Counted from the first letter of the stretch, positions 30,101 to 37,874 are shown. The stretch is DNA of 64,000 nt from Bacteroidales bacterium (GCA_016283175.1 JAEEMK010000046.1:1-64000); one strand, 5' to 3'. The notes: a model not told the origin generated them from the sequence alone. A program made the numbers and translations.

Positions 30101-33100
30101 GCAATGTAGCGGCCAGTGGTGTTGTTGATATCGGCAAACGAGATATTGAATGTATTGTACTCAGGACTGTTGAGAGTAATGGTCTGTACAGCGGTAAAGG
30201 TAGTGGTATCCGTACCGTTGGCAAGATAACCAACCTGGAAGCTGCGTTCGGTTGTGCCGCTGTAGTTGGCAGCCTCAAGGCTCATCTCGATGGTGTCGAG
30301 AGCGAAGCCCATCTCAGGCAGGATAACCATACTCTTGGTGCTGTAGATATTAATTCTGTTGTTAGCTGCATTGACAGATGCAGTACCGCCAGCCTTGGTC
30401 CAGCAAGCGGGCAGGCCAGAGACCGAGAAGGTCTGTACGAGCGGCATATCGGCATACTGCCAAGGAGCGCACGAGGTGCTGAAGTTGGCAGCAGTGCTCC
30501 ATAGGCTCCAGTCTTCGTCCGAGCAGAGCGAACGGACATAGACCTGATAAGCGGTGGAGTGTTTCAGACCATTGACAACAAAGTTGGTGTTCTGAGTGGC
30601 GATAACGTGTATACCGTCGATGTTCTGGTTGAAGCCAGGCTCGCCGACGGCAACCTCCCACTGGGTGGCACCGACAGGCATTGTGTTCTCTGTCCAGCTC
30701 AAGGTCACGCTGTTGGCAGAAGCCACAGGAGCACCTAAGGTAGGAGCCACACAGGTAGCCATCGTGGTGAAGTTGGCAACATTGCTCCAGTCGGCGGTGT
30801 CTCCGTTGTAGTTGGCGGCAGCAACGCAGATGCTGCGAACCTTCCACTGATAAGCCGTTTCGGGGAGCAGGTTGGCAAGAGCCAGAGCAGGAGCACCGGT
30901 CACCTCAACGCTGACGCCCTCGTTGTCGAGGTCGGCAGCAGCAGGAGCGTAGCGCACCTCCCAAGCGGCGGGAGTAACAAGACAGTTATCAGTCCAGGTC
31001 AGGTTGGCAGTCTTGGCATATACATTCTCCGAGGTGAGGTTGGTAGCCACACGGCAAGTAGGAACAGGCATAACCTCGATGTCGTCGACATACCAATACC
31101 ACGAGGTAGAGCCAGCATTGTGACGCATAGCCATACGGGCACCGACAGGAGCAGCATCCATATACACAGTCTTCTCTTCGTGTGTATTAGATGTCCAGTC
31201 ATTGTGGTTATAAGTGGCAATAGCTACAAAAGTAGAAGCGTCTTCAGCGTCGGTCACATAACCAACAGAAAAAGATCCACAACTGGTATTTGAATAACTT
31301 TCAGGACGAGTCCAGAAGTTCAGTTGCAATGTGTTGGCTTCATTCTCAGTTTCTGGCAGAAGCACCAAATTGCTCAACGAACCGCTGAATCTGAGATAAT
31401 AGCTACTGTTGTGTGCATTACTAGTACTGCTTAAGACAGCTACAGTACCCGTACCTACCTTGGTCCAACAATCAGGCAGGTTATTGGTTGCTGTGCTTTC
31501 AAAATCTTCAGTGTAGTGATTGTACTTGGTAACAGCTATAGGAGCACACGGAGTAGTGAAAGTATAGACAATGCTCCAGTCGCTATAACCGTCAGCACCG
31601 CAGTTGGCGCGGACATAGAAGTCGTAGGTTGTCTGCTCATCGAGGGCCGTTGTGGTGAACACGTGGTCGGTCAGAGTAGTGACGGTTGCAGTGGTAACAT
31701 CCAGCGGGCTTTCGCCGAACATCACATCCCAGCTTCCCTCGGTAGCGTTGGTGCTGTTCTGTGTCCAATCGATAGTAGCGGCATTGGATGACAATGCTGT
31801 GGTGTGGACATTGCTCGGTTTGACGCAAGGAGGCAGCAAGCTGACCTTGATATCATCGACATAGGCATAAGTGGAGTTGGTAGTACCGTCAGCCGGTGCC
31901 AAGATGGCCAAGCGGCCTGGAGTACCTGTGAAGTTGTTCAGCGGAATCTCGAAAGTCGTCCACGGATACGGTGAAGCAACATATTCGGGCTGTACTTGCT
32001 GAATCAACTGGAATGTGCTGATATCATTGGGATCAGTCATCACACCAATCTGAATTTTGCCATAATTGACACTCGATGAAGTCCTCAAAACCTTCAACGA
32101 AATCTGCAAATCGGTCAAAGAATTAGTGAAGGTCGGCAACACTGCATAACTATAATTGGTATTGTATCCATACATATATAGGCAGTAGCTGTTGGTCGGA
32201 GTCAACGGGTTGCTATTGTTGGCAACATAAGAAGTACTTGGATAGGGATAAGCTGTTGTGGAGCTGGTGTGTTTCTCCCAGCAAACGTTAATCTGATGAG
32301 CGCTTCCGCTTCCTGTGGCATCCTCAAATCCATAGATGTAAGGCTCGGCCATCGTCACAGTGATAGGATTACACAGGGTGGTGAAGGTGAAGGCATTACT
32401 CCATTCGCTCTCACCGAAGGAACCGCAGTCAACGCCTACATATACATAATATAATGTAGCATCGTTAAGATTTGTGAGGTTAATGCTCTGTGACAAAACC
32501 GTAGTGGCAGTTCCCTCGGTAGCCGGGTCGATAGCAGTGGTGCTATATTTAACCTTCCAAGCTACCGGGGTATTAGTGTTCTGGTCAACCCAACTAACAG
32601 TAGCACTGGTAGGAGTTACATTGGTAGCTGTCATTGTGCTTACCTGAGGAGCAAAGCAGTTGGGGATAACCTTTACTCGGATATTGTCGATACCGCAGTA
32701 GGTCTGAGAGTAACTACTAGTACTGGTTCCATTGTGGGTTCCCGAGTAGCGAAAGGCCAGACGGGCATCAGCAGGAGCCGAAGCAGCCAATGTGGCAAGC
32801 GACATATCGGTAATATGCTGTAAAGTAGTAGTAGCATTCCAGGACTGCATCGTCTGGAACGTGGCAAAATCATTGTCTGTAATGTAACCAAGTTCAAGGA
32901 CCGTTGCCACACCCGATGCACTATAAGTGTTGCCCATCTTATAGTCGAAAGAGACCATAACGTTGTTCAGCGGCTGGTCGAACAGCGGCATTACAGCAAT
33001 TTTAGTGTCACCACGGTTGTTGTGGTAATTAATATAAGTAGAACTTGTCACAGCAGATCCTATCACATAGGCTGGCAGGAAGAGGTATGGGTTGTTGGCC

Positions 33101-36100
33101 ACTAAACAAGCATATGAAGAGTTAGAAGTATATTGAACCACACCACCATAGTAACTGGAGCTTGTGGTAGCAGCAGTGTACGCGCCATTGGAATAGTAGT
33201 TCCAACAGCTAGGTGCTACAGAAGGACCATTATAAGGATAGGTGGGCAAACCCGTGTATCCACTAAAGTCCTCGGCATACGGCAGAGCCTGAGTGGCACC
33301 GCAGGGAGTACGGAAGGTTGCATTAGTCCACTGTAAGGTGTCGTCAACACCGCAGATGGAGCGGATACCGATAGAATAGCTGGTATTGTCAAGCAGACCT
33401 GAAGGTGTATAGCTGGCAGAATTGACAATTGCATAGGTATAACTGTTGCTACCTGCAGGGGCCAAGCGTACCTGCCACTGAGTGGCGTTGCCAGCCGTCC
33501 AGGTAACAGTACCAGCGCTGTATGCTATATCTGCAGGAGCGTTGCAACTCATTCTCGTCACAGAAATATTGTCGATAGTGGCAGGAGGATTGGTACCGCT
33601 GGAATTATCGTTGCGCCACACAAAGACAAGCTTGTAGTTGCCCGGAGTGGAGATATTGACAGTACGGCTTACCGAATTCCACGAACTGCTCAAATTGAGT
33701 TTGCTGCCACCATCTACGGCAATCCAGGTCGAAGGAGTTGCCGTGGTACTCAAACCTGAAGGCAACGAGGTACCAGGGGTAAGGGTGACAGATTCAGGAA
33801 CCAAAGCAACGCGTAAATAGTCGTAGGTAGACTCACCATAGCACTTCCAGTCATAGGAAATGTTATAGTCGGCAGCTATGGTCATAGGCAGTGTTACATA
33901 TGCATAGACAACTGAACTGGAGGACTTGTTATAGTCAGCCGAAGTACCACTATTGTTAGAAATATAGATACTATGATTGCCGCCAGTGGTATTGTTGTCG
34001 GCAGTACCCAAATACCATTTGTTGGTCAAGGAACCGTTGGCAAAAACAAAACCGTTAACACCATTCTCAAAGTCGCATAAGTAAGGTATTGCAACAGGAA
34101 CGGTATACGACAGCGGAGCAACCCAATCAAGGGTGTCGCCTTCACCGCAGATGGAGCGGACAGAAACATTATAGGTAGTACCTGCACCACCGGTGAGAGG
34201 CAGAGTGTAAGATGCCGTAGTCACAACATTCGATACCGTGTAAACGTCACTACCATCTTCTGCCCAACGAACCTGCCACTGGGTGGCATTGCCGGGAGTC
34301 CAAGTAAGAACCTTGCTGGGGCTAATAGCCAAGTCGGTAGGTCTGACACAAGCGGGAGCTTTTCCGATAACCACTTGGTCTATACCAACGCCATAGCCAT
34401 AGCTGTCGGTCATCTCAAAGGCTATCTGATAAGTTGACGAAGTATTGGGAAGAGGAATGGATTCCTCTAATGTCCAAGTAGCAACTGCATCAGTAAACAC
34501 CTGAGAAGGAATCAGAGTCCAGGCTGCAGTCGGCGAGGTACGATAGTATACTCTCAGCTCGTCGATATCACCGCCCCAAGCACGCGAAATATGCCAATAT
34601 GAGAGAACATAGTCGCCTGTAGCGAAATTGAATGTCGGGCTGATAAGTTTTGTGACATTACCACTAGTAGTATGGGTAATCTTTGCGTTCTGGCTACCAA
34701 TTGCAGCACCAGTAGTGGCACTATAATCACCTGTTCCTGTACTCCACGAAGCATCACCTTCAATAGACCAGCAGGTAATGCTTTCGCTATTTTCCTCGAA
34801 GGTCTCGGTGAAAGATGCAGTCTGTGTTACGGCAATAGCCATACACGGAGTAGTGAAACTATAAGTATTCCAATCTAACGTATCACCTTCACCGCAAATA
34901 GAACGGATACCGATGGTGTAAGAGGTATTGGACATCCAAGACGATGAACTATAGCTAGGAGTGGACACGTAAGCATAGGTGTAGTTGTCGCTACCATCCT
35001 GAGCCCAGCGAACCTGCCACTGGGTAGTGTTGCCAGCAGTCCAAACCACAGCGCCATTCACGTCAAGGGTAACATTGGTAGGCATACTGCAGTTGAGTTT
35101 CTTGACCGACACATTGTCGATTGCTGCAGGAGGATTGGTTCCGTCACTACCGTCATTGCGCCACACGAAAACCAACTTGTAATCACCTGTAGTGGCAATA
35201 GTTGCAGTCATTGCAACCGATGTCCAACTGCTATTAACGTTAAGTTGGGCACCGTTATCAAGTGCAATCCAGCCTGAAGGCGTACCTGTGGTGCTGATGC
35301 CAGAATAGAGAGTACCTGCGGTAAACTCGGCGGAAGCCGGAGCAAGGAAGACACGCAAATAATCGTATCCGCTCTCACCATAACATTTCCAGTCATATTT
35401 CACAACATAGTCACCGGTCGTTGCAAACGGTAACGTTGCATAAGCATACGAAACCGAAGCATCATAGTTATCGTAGTCATTGCTTACACCTTCATCGCTG
35501 GAGATATACATAGCATTGCTACCACCATTGTTAGCGGCAGAACCGACATACCAGCCATTGCCACTATTGGCGAAAGTAAAACCACCAGCTCCATTTTCAA
35601 AGTTGTTGCTATAGGGCAACGATAATGGAGTAACGAAGCTGACAGGACCAACCCAATCAAGCTGCTCGCTGCCGCAGATGGCGCGAACATAGGCTTCATA
35701 GCCAGTAGCACTTTCAAATGTGGAAATAACACCACCATTTGTTATGGTCACCGGTGTTGCGGCATCGGGGTCAAAGTTAGGAGCACCATAAACCAACTGA
35801 TAGGCGGTAGAGGTGTTGTGGCTGTCGGTGAAGGTGAACTTGACAGAAGTCAAGCCCGTCACTTGAGCCTGCAGATTGCTGATGGGGAAGCAGGTAGGCT
35901 GCGGCTTGACGGTAATCTCGTCAATGAAGAAGTCCCAATAGCTGCTGCTCTGGCTCCATCTCAAGGCGAGGCGCGCTCCGGAGGGGATGGCGGCATAGTC
36001 AGTGAGATAGAAGGAGAGATTCTGAGGAGTTGTGGTGAATCCCTCGAGAGTGTCGAGGACCACAAAGCCAGACATATTGTTGATATTGGTGAAATAGCCA

Positions 36101-37332
36101 AGGGTGAGAGTACCGTTGGTGCTGCTTTCACGATAGCCGTTGATGTCGAGCTCGTAGTTGTTGAGGTTGGCATTGAACTTGGGGAGAACGGCGAAAACAT
36201 TGTTGGCATAATAATCATTGCTTTCGTCGCCGGCGCGCATTCTCAAAATGTCGCCATCGAGCCAAACGGTGTTGGCGGCATCGGGATTGCTGACCAATAC
36301 ATCCCAGCACTCAGGCACTGTGGTGAAGTCCTGCACCATAGGCAGAGCCTCGTAGCCGCAGCCTGTCGAGAATTTCTCGTCGGCAACGGCGCGCCAGGCG
36401 CTCCAGCTGCCGCTGGTGGCACAATAGGCGCGGATGTAGGCATAGTAGGTGGTGCGCTGAGGCAGGTTGTTGAGAGTGTAGGTGCTACCAGTCAGATTGT
36501 CAAGAAGCGTGCCTTCGGTCATAGGAGCGAAGTCGGCACCTTCTTTGTACTTGATCTGGTACTTGGAACCGTTGCCGGTCCAGTTGAAGATGACGTTGAA
36601 GTCGCCGGGTACGGCACCAAAGCTGTTGGGCTTGGCGCACTCGGGTTGAGTGAAGGTGTAGCAGAGGCCCCGGTTGTTGTCCACATTGTAGTAGGGACAC
36701 ACAGTGGGCGAGAGAGTGCGCGCCGCGGTAAGCGACGTGTAGGTCGGGACGATGGTGTCCCAGCGGTTGTTGATGGTTGCGATGCAGTATACGTCAGTCG
36801 CGGACGACTGCATACCTGCAAAGACCTGTGCCGTTGTGCTGAGCGTCATCGGACCATAGTTGAACTTGATGGTACCGGTGTTGGTAAGCACGAGCTGGAA
36901 ACTGACGATGTTGTTTCCAATCTTGAGCTTACGCCACTCGACGGTCACCTTGTTGGTCTCCACCTTGGTGTAGATGGTGTTGGCGCCAACGTTGGTAAAG
37001 CCGCTTGTGGTGCTCAACGGCGCAAGCACGATGCCTGTCATTGTGGCGTCACCAGTGGTGACGTAGCCGTTGGCCGACACATAGAGCGTGGCACCACGCC
37101 CGATGGAGGTCTGGCCATACTGCATAGCAAACGGCATCGTGATGGTCGTGTAACCATTCGACACATCGGCAGCGGACCAGGCGGTACCGCCATTGCCGAC
37201 AATGGAGCTGTAGGCAACCGTATCGGCGGCGAAGTCATACTCCGACACCTTGGCCACCTGGCCCCACGTTATTCCCGGCAGCAGCATAGCCGCCAGAAGG
37301 AATAACTTCAAAAAGTAATTTTTTACTTTCAT
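18199..37332 (-). CDS. Giant (6377 aa) T9SS-exported modular adhesin-like surface protein: signal peptide, N-terminal Fn3/choice-of-anchor-J-like modules, CUB-like module, Ig-like modules, about 60 CDSYTW repeats, T9SS type A sorting domain
   Basis: MKVKNYFLKLFLLAAMLLPGITWGQ signal peptide; repeated TACDSYTWNGTTYTTSGxYxxxxxxxxGCDSVxTLxLTVN; C-terminus VTIYPNPTRGRVTVTADEVVKVEVLDIVGRLVATFENTNTFDISNLGEGAYTLRITLPNGTTVRKVVKK. Confidence 0.92.
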   Translation of the reverse strand: MKVKNYFLKLFLLAAMLLPGITWGQVAKVSEYDFAADTVAYSSIVGNGGTAWSAADVSNGYTTITMPFAMQYGQTSIGRGATLYVSANGYVTTGDATMTGIVLAPLSTTSGFTNVGANTIYTKVETNKVTVEWRKLKIGNNIVSFQLVLTNTGTIKFNYGPMTLSTTAQVFAGMQSSATDVYCIATINNRWDTIVPTYTSLTAARTLSPTVCPYYNVDNNRGLCYTFTQPECAKPNSFGAVPGDFNVIFNWTGNGSKYQIKYKEGADFAPMTEGTLLDNLTGSTYTLNNLPQRTTYYAYIRAYCATSGSWSAWRAVADEKFSTGCGYEALPMVQDFTTVPECWDVLVSNPDAANTVWLDGDILRMRAGDESNDYYANNVFAVLPKFNANLNNYELDINGYRESSTNGTLTLGYFTNINNMSGFVVLDTLEGFTTTPQNLSFYLTDYAAIPSGARLALRWSQSSSYWDFFIDEITVKPQPTCFPISNLQAQVTGLTSVKFTFTDSHNTSTAYQLVYGAPNFDPDAATPVTITNGGVISTFESATGYEAYVRAICGSEQLDWVGPVSFVTPLSLPYSNNFENGAGGFTFANSGNGWYVGSAANNGGSNAMYISSDEGVSNDYDNYDASVSYAYATLPFATTGDYVVKYDWKCYGESGYDYLRVFLAPASAEFTAGTLYSGISTTGTPSGWIALDNGAQLNVNSSWTSVAMTATIATTGDYKLVFVWRNDGSDGTNPPAAIDNVSVKKLNCSMPTNVTLDVNGAVVWTAGNTTQWQVRWAQDGSDNYTYAYVSTPSYSSSSWMSNTSYTIGIRSICGEGDTLDWNTYSFTTPCMAIAVTQTASFTETFEENSESITCWSIEGDASWSTGTGDYSATTGAAIGSQNAKITHTTSGNVTKLISPTFNFATGDYVLSYWHISRAWGGDIDELRVYYRTSPTAAWTLIPSQVFTDAVATWTLEESIPLPNTSSTYQIAFEMTDSYGYGVGIDQVVIGKAPACVRPTDLAISPSKVLTWTPGNATQWQVRWAEDGSDVYTVSNVVTTASYTLPLTGGAGTTYNVSVRSICGEGDTLDWVAPLSYTVPVAIPYLCDFENGVNGFVFANGSLTNKWYLGTADNNTTGGNHSIYISNNSGTSADYNKSSSSVVYAYVTLPMTIAADYNISYDWKCYGESTYDYLRVALVPESVTLTPGTSLPSGLSTTATPSTWIAVDGGSKLNLSSSWNSVSRTVNISTPGNYKLVFVWRNDNSSGTNPPATIDNISVTRMSCNAPADIAYSAGTVTWTAGNATQWQVRLAPAGSNSYTYAIVNSASYTPSGLLDNTSYSIGIRSICGVDDTLQWTNATFRTPCGATQALPYAEDFSGYTGLPTYPYNGPSVAPSCWNYYSNGAYTAATTSSSYYGGVVQYTSNSSYACLVANNPYLFLPAYVIGSAVTSSTYINYHNNRGDTKIAVMPLFDQPLNNVMVSFDYKMGNTYSASGVATVLELGYITDNDFATFQTMQSWNATTTLQHITDMSLATLAASAPADARLAFRYSGTHNGTSTSSYSQTYCGIDNIRVKVIPNCFAPQVSTMTATNVTPTSATVSWVDQNTNTPVAWKVKYSTTAIDPATEGTATTVLSQSINLTNLNDATLYYVYVGVDCGSFGESEWSNAFTFTTLCNPITVTMAEPYIYGFEDATGSGSAHQINVCWEKHTSSTTAYPYPSTSYVANNSNPLTPTNSYCLYMYGYNTNYSYAVLPTFTNSLTDLQISLKVLRTSSSVNYGKIQIGVMTDPNDISTFQLIQQVQPEYVASPYPWTTFEIPLNNFTGTPGRLAILAPADGTTNSTYAYVDDIKVSLLPPCVKPSNVHTTALSSNAATIDWTQNSTNATEGSWDVMFGESPLDVTTATVTTLTDHVFTTTALDEQTTYDFYVRANCGADGYSDWSIVYTFTTPCAPIAVTKYNHYTEDFESTATNNLPDCWTKVGTGTVAVLSSTSNAHNSSYYLRFSGSLSNLVLLPETENEANTLQLNFWTRPESYSNTSCGSFSVGYVTDAEDASTFVAIATYNHNDWTSNTHEEKTVYMDAAPVGARMAMRHNAGSTSWYWYVDDIEVMPVPTCRVATNLTSENVYAKTANLTWTDNCLVTPAAWEVRYAPAAADLDNEGVSVEVTGAPALALANLLPETAYQWKVRSICVAAANYNGDTADWSNVANFTTMATCVAPTLGAPVASANSVTLSWTENTMPVGATQWEVAVGEPGFNQNIDGIHVIATQNTNFVVNGLKHSTAYQVYVRSLCSDEDWSLWSTAANFSTSCAPWQYADMPLVQTFSVSGLPACWTKAGGTASVNAANNRINIYSTKSMVILPEMGFALDTIEMSLEAANYSGTTERSFQVGYLANGTDTTTFTAVQTITLNSPEYNTFNISFADINNTTGRYIAIRGLQTGTTWADFYVKNVQVKLREPIVYMPTDEPTNNCVVFYMADTVNHQGTYAGNVNMVQTIYPGEAGKILHLTGKMDCEYGFDYLTIYEGVGTTGNVLYTGTGYDESIDVKTDSYDWSTKGAMTIVFTTDVDNADQYLGFKLLAQCECPVAAPQRDWVVDTNTAFTWVNGRTYTNNVTVANQSDKTWSEEFMEKNVGGCDSVYHTLQLTIHPTYTLTARQELCQRESYVFYGDTLTATGVYTRTAQTVNGADSTTTLTLQVRPAPTAYIYVNNERTNGTIDAFCDNADLVMTARATIEGSNFKWEDNSTAAVRTVNPHENASYAVTAYDPTYNCPSLPVTLDVTTTPVAALTIAVTEEAICVGGSTTLTVTDTNNTGCTFLWSNNETGNSITVSPTTTTEYTVTATTPNASACTTTASATITVNQLPVVTITPSANEICRYDSLTLTATEVDGYNYNWTSLNGATTSAVSFVPANTGRYNLTVTDANGCVNEFTSATVTVRPAYNINDTLSVCEAMLPVTWGAQTLSDVQGGNYNQTWTIGYGCDSTVHLYLDVTATGVANAYRTYCEGDEFTFGQGQYQTSHTADLNVTSLNYTDTTTDVCPVLYNLYLTVNPKKVSSFEANDCDSYTWNEVEYTAAGSYDKTLQTIDGCDSVVTMNLTLRASTTGTDVQTVCDQLVWIDGNTYTENNTTAQYTIENVAGCDSLVTLNLTVNYANTGVDDIRWCNTPTYTWINGVEYDMNETDGNVRYLLNGVTNQYGCDSTQILNLVFNLAADTLAWADTNVCDILILDTVACDGSLVECQINQSGAYQLKTSIGNGRYVVSRYNVTINTSEYHTKIERNKCLPYTWYDADSNVIAVINDIFTGADTNISLTFAQAENGCDRTEVLRLTGAKAQTYNYVDDQVCLGETYTFGATTITPTVAGTETYRLATGVANANGCDSTDILTLTVFPTSTEEKDIILCEKEFELGADSAYHYTYVNEDNTTETVDLTFATALNGVVYNGSAVANWATENGCARTVTVNYTVNPTTNSVFDTTVLYSYTWNGVTYDNAGVYTDNAVIGVNQYGCDSVVTMNLTLIDTAYIVYDTTVCTSYKGPDGEVYREDKSFTELLAAASNDAPDTVVVTNFYVNQNPLTDVYVATNDPYTWIDGVEYTATGEAFYTLTDKNGCDSTIHMFFTKLNPIVLCYSELPYETEYGFTITGPISNTYSNNDPMGNDTIVSYTINQPIRTVFVDTACDTYTWDRDNLTYNVSGVYVYDYTDTNNCPAADTLKLTVFNNTNSGETVTACDTYTWVNNGNTVTKTESGTYYSNYLTAENCPSVDTLYLTVNYNTNSADTAIACDSYTWHDSAYTATGEYTYAYNAANGCASVDTLRLTIGTAGNATVTENVCDSYTWTENGVTYTESTVDSVVYQSFAGCDSTITLNLTVRHRTDSTFAVTVCDTYTWAINNETYTATGSYVDTIQNVALCDSIVTLNLTVNYNSNRAETVAACNTYTWINNGDTMTTTVSGTYYNAYNAANNCPSVDTLYLTINHSNSYDTTIVSSEGFYQFNFVGNDVTYDTLFQANTPTAFGPLTATITNVAGCDSVITFNFLVGTTRNKTEVVVACQEYTWPRNNVTYEFIDATESAANNGALYKTSTGTYIYEAPIVTITNNNAIDSTFILQLVLTERTTSTADTTFLLSNITLALGDSVFDFSAQKAAGYIGYTETVQREVHFPSDLYCDSLVTYNINLIYNYDTARIDICANQTSVDWGTHTYVTTVTDTTYIFDTVATNGWLQTLVVNQAAAVTGDTTAVACDSFDWYEHTGLTTSSNNLTHVFTDVNGCDSTVTLNLTIKNSTTGDTTAVACGSFDWYEHTALTGSSDSLTHVFTNAAGCDSTVTLHLTINNATTGDTTAVACDSFVWYGTTYTASTEAATHVFTNAANCDSTVTLHLTINKNMPVVLDTVVCNTFTWTDGDGMTYTTSGIHTFTRTDANTCEAVDTLKLTVNTSNTGIDEVVACDSLRWIDGILYTINNYTAQHTIQNMAGCDSVVTLNLTINHATHNITTVTDACDNYVWTTSGMNYMYDTNATYPMTITHEYVNGQNCPSVDTLKLTLHQSSAETFTVAECDSYTWINNGNTITKTESGIYTSNYINGDGCPSTDMLYLTINHATTGNDEIVSNNGFYVYDNILYTADRDGGEYFDTIFTVPSGLNVAGCDSTTLLHLLVGTNAIGMENQVVCDHFTWINGHTYEYRDNAPDGALYYDATADEWVYARPRYTLPGVISYNGFDTIAVLNLTLTQINYTEQNVSFLLSQQQCFLTSDSSAAYSINFSGAEAGTVDTAFHFGATTHYCDSVITYHITLVDNYTNIGTEDICATAEEYTWDNTNILGGHSNTFDLTTMITDFDHVTTITLTDTVFKGDANNEWVYAKTLTVHPVVYATERRTVCDSLRWNGTLFTESTTTATRFFPNGSSYGCDSTVTLNLTVKYNSNTGYDVTACDSYTWGLNNQTYTTSGDYTRAYTATNGCPSVDTLHLTVNYKSDTIYTVTACDSYTWNSTTYNTTGHYSYAYNTTDGCASVDSLFLTVNYNSNSGETKVACDSYTWHDSIYTASTTAYYSYDAENGCPSVDTLYLTINKNNGSEITEIVCDTYTWAINGQTYTETGIYTFDSTDANGCYAQCKLDLTVGYTTNNAETVVACHAYNWHGTDYSTSGVKTYSYTNEDGCPSVDTLHLTINNQTTYAVQTVENCGPYTWIVGDSIIGVFEQSIETSTSLINPRTMCDSVVFLRLTVNEAPHAYETATICADALPYNWRGIEFTAAGDTAITTEFNSNCDSTIHFTLTVNPLIEVELTDAVCLGQDYNANGFVIAADELTAGTHTFTNTVPSVLTGCDSTTKLTITVGDVIYNDAVEVTACDSYTWNAGDGETYNFTTSGTYNSLAYANNMGCTSVDVLELTINNNSSTGFNATACDTYTWNGTAYDATGDYTFDYTDVNGCASTDTLHLTINNNTSTAYTATACDSYEWNGTVYTTSGDYTYDYSTNEGCNSVDTLHLTVNYNSNTAYAATACDSYTWNGTVYTTSGDYTYNYNNADGCASVDTLHLTVNYNSNTAYEATACDSYTWNGQTYTTSGDYTYSYYTADACASVDTLHLTVNYNSSSMETVTACDSYEWNGQTYTSTGVYYYPYNTADGCASLDTLRLTVNYNSNAVYSETVCDSYIWNGETYTESGHYTYSYTTAAGCASVDTLHLTVNYNSNNGETVTACDSYTWNGTDYTTSGTYYYNYSSAAGCPSVDTLYLTVNYNSNKQRTIIACDEYSWMGETYYETGDYYYSYEANNGCPSVDTLHLTVNNSTSTLYNVTACDSYTWNGTTYTDGGTYTFDYVAANNCESTDTLVLTLGTSATSSFDAAACNYFIWNGTAYTESGSYTQTFSTDNNCDSVVTMNLTINTPQTTTITATSCGSYTWNNVAYTTSGTYTQNFTSAGGCDSTVTLALTINDAITSTINETACNSYTWNGQTYTTSGIYSGTFTAANGCDSIVNLLLIINNPITNTVNATACDSYTWNGQTYTTSGTYTHTATAANGCDSIATLVLVVNNSATTTINAAACDSYTWNGATYTTTGNYTQSFNTVAGCDSTVTLNLTITPTINMTVAASACDSYIWNGTTYTTSGNYTHTYTAASGCDSVVTLALMINSSTTGTFNAVACDSYTWIDGQTYTASTNTPTYTLTNALGCDSVVTLNLTINSSTTGIDNQTACGSYTWIDGQTYTASTNTPTYTLTAANGCDSVVTLNLTVNYSYDIIDEVAACDSYIWIDNVNYTESTNTPTVTLTASNGCDSTITLNLTINHSVETFDTITLLETELPYVYNSYSISASGDYVFNGTTVNGCDSTVYLHVNVTPVAIDVVNSLDDVTIYPNPTRGRVTVTADEVVKVEVLDIVGRLVATFENTNTFDISNLGEGAYTLRITLPNGTTVRKVVKK
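18460..29640 (-). repeat. Tandem approx. 40-51-aa (about 120-153-bp) repeats within the giant gene, most homogeneous at 18.6-21.4 kb
   Basis: Recurring GTGTAGCTGTCGCAAGC (ACDSYTW) and CTGTCGCAACC (GCDS) motifs on the + strand; about 60 repeats counted by eye in the translation, with a few Ig-like modules interspersed near 28.6-29.1 kb. Confidence 0.9.
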
Positions 37333-37786
37333 TGTGCGTTTTTTTTGGTTAATAATTAATTGAACTATGAATTGAATTTTTTTGTTTTTGTCTTCTTAAT
37401 ATTTTATATATTTAACATTTCAAACATCTCTACAAACAGTACTTTTCCCCCTTTGCGGCCAGGGAAAAGAAAAAAAACATATCACTCCGCGTTTCTGCGC
37501 TCCTCGCGCCACAGAAATGCAAACCGATTTCAAAGATATAATAGTAAATGAGTTATGCGAATGTCGGCTCCCGCCGTCGCTGTAGTTTCAAAGTATTTGA
37601 TACTGGCTGCAAAAATATGAAAATTTTTCATAATACCAAAATTTTTTTTGCATAGGCACCTTTCCGCCATCCAATCCCGTCAACTGATTTTAACAATTCG
37701 GCCACCTGCTTTTCGTCGCCGGCAGTGACCCGACCACCCCCACCCGACCACCTCGGGTCACACATCATCCCCCCCCTACCAGCATA

Positions 37787-37874
37787 GGCATATGTACAGT
37801 ATTTGTACAGTATATGTACAGTATTTGTACGCTTCAGAAGCGTACAAATACTGTACATATACTGTACATATGCC
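37787..37874. repeat. Palindromic intergenic element, copy B (49-bp left arm, 38-bp right arm lacking exactly one 11-bp unit)
   Basis: GGCATATGTACAGTATTTGTACAGTATATGTACAGTATTTGTACGCTTC-A-GAAGCGTACAAATACTGTACATATACTGTACATATGCC. Confidence 0.95.

Noticed and set aside
29140-30504. 454-aa plus-strand ORF
   Set aside because: In-register antisense shadow of the giant gene CUB/anchor region.
35818-37305. 495-aa plus-strand ORF
   Set aside because: In-register antisense shadow of the giant gene N-terminus.
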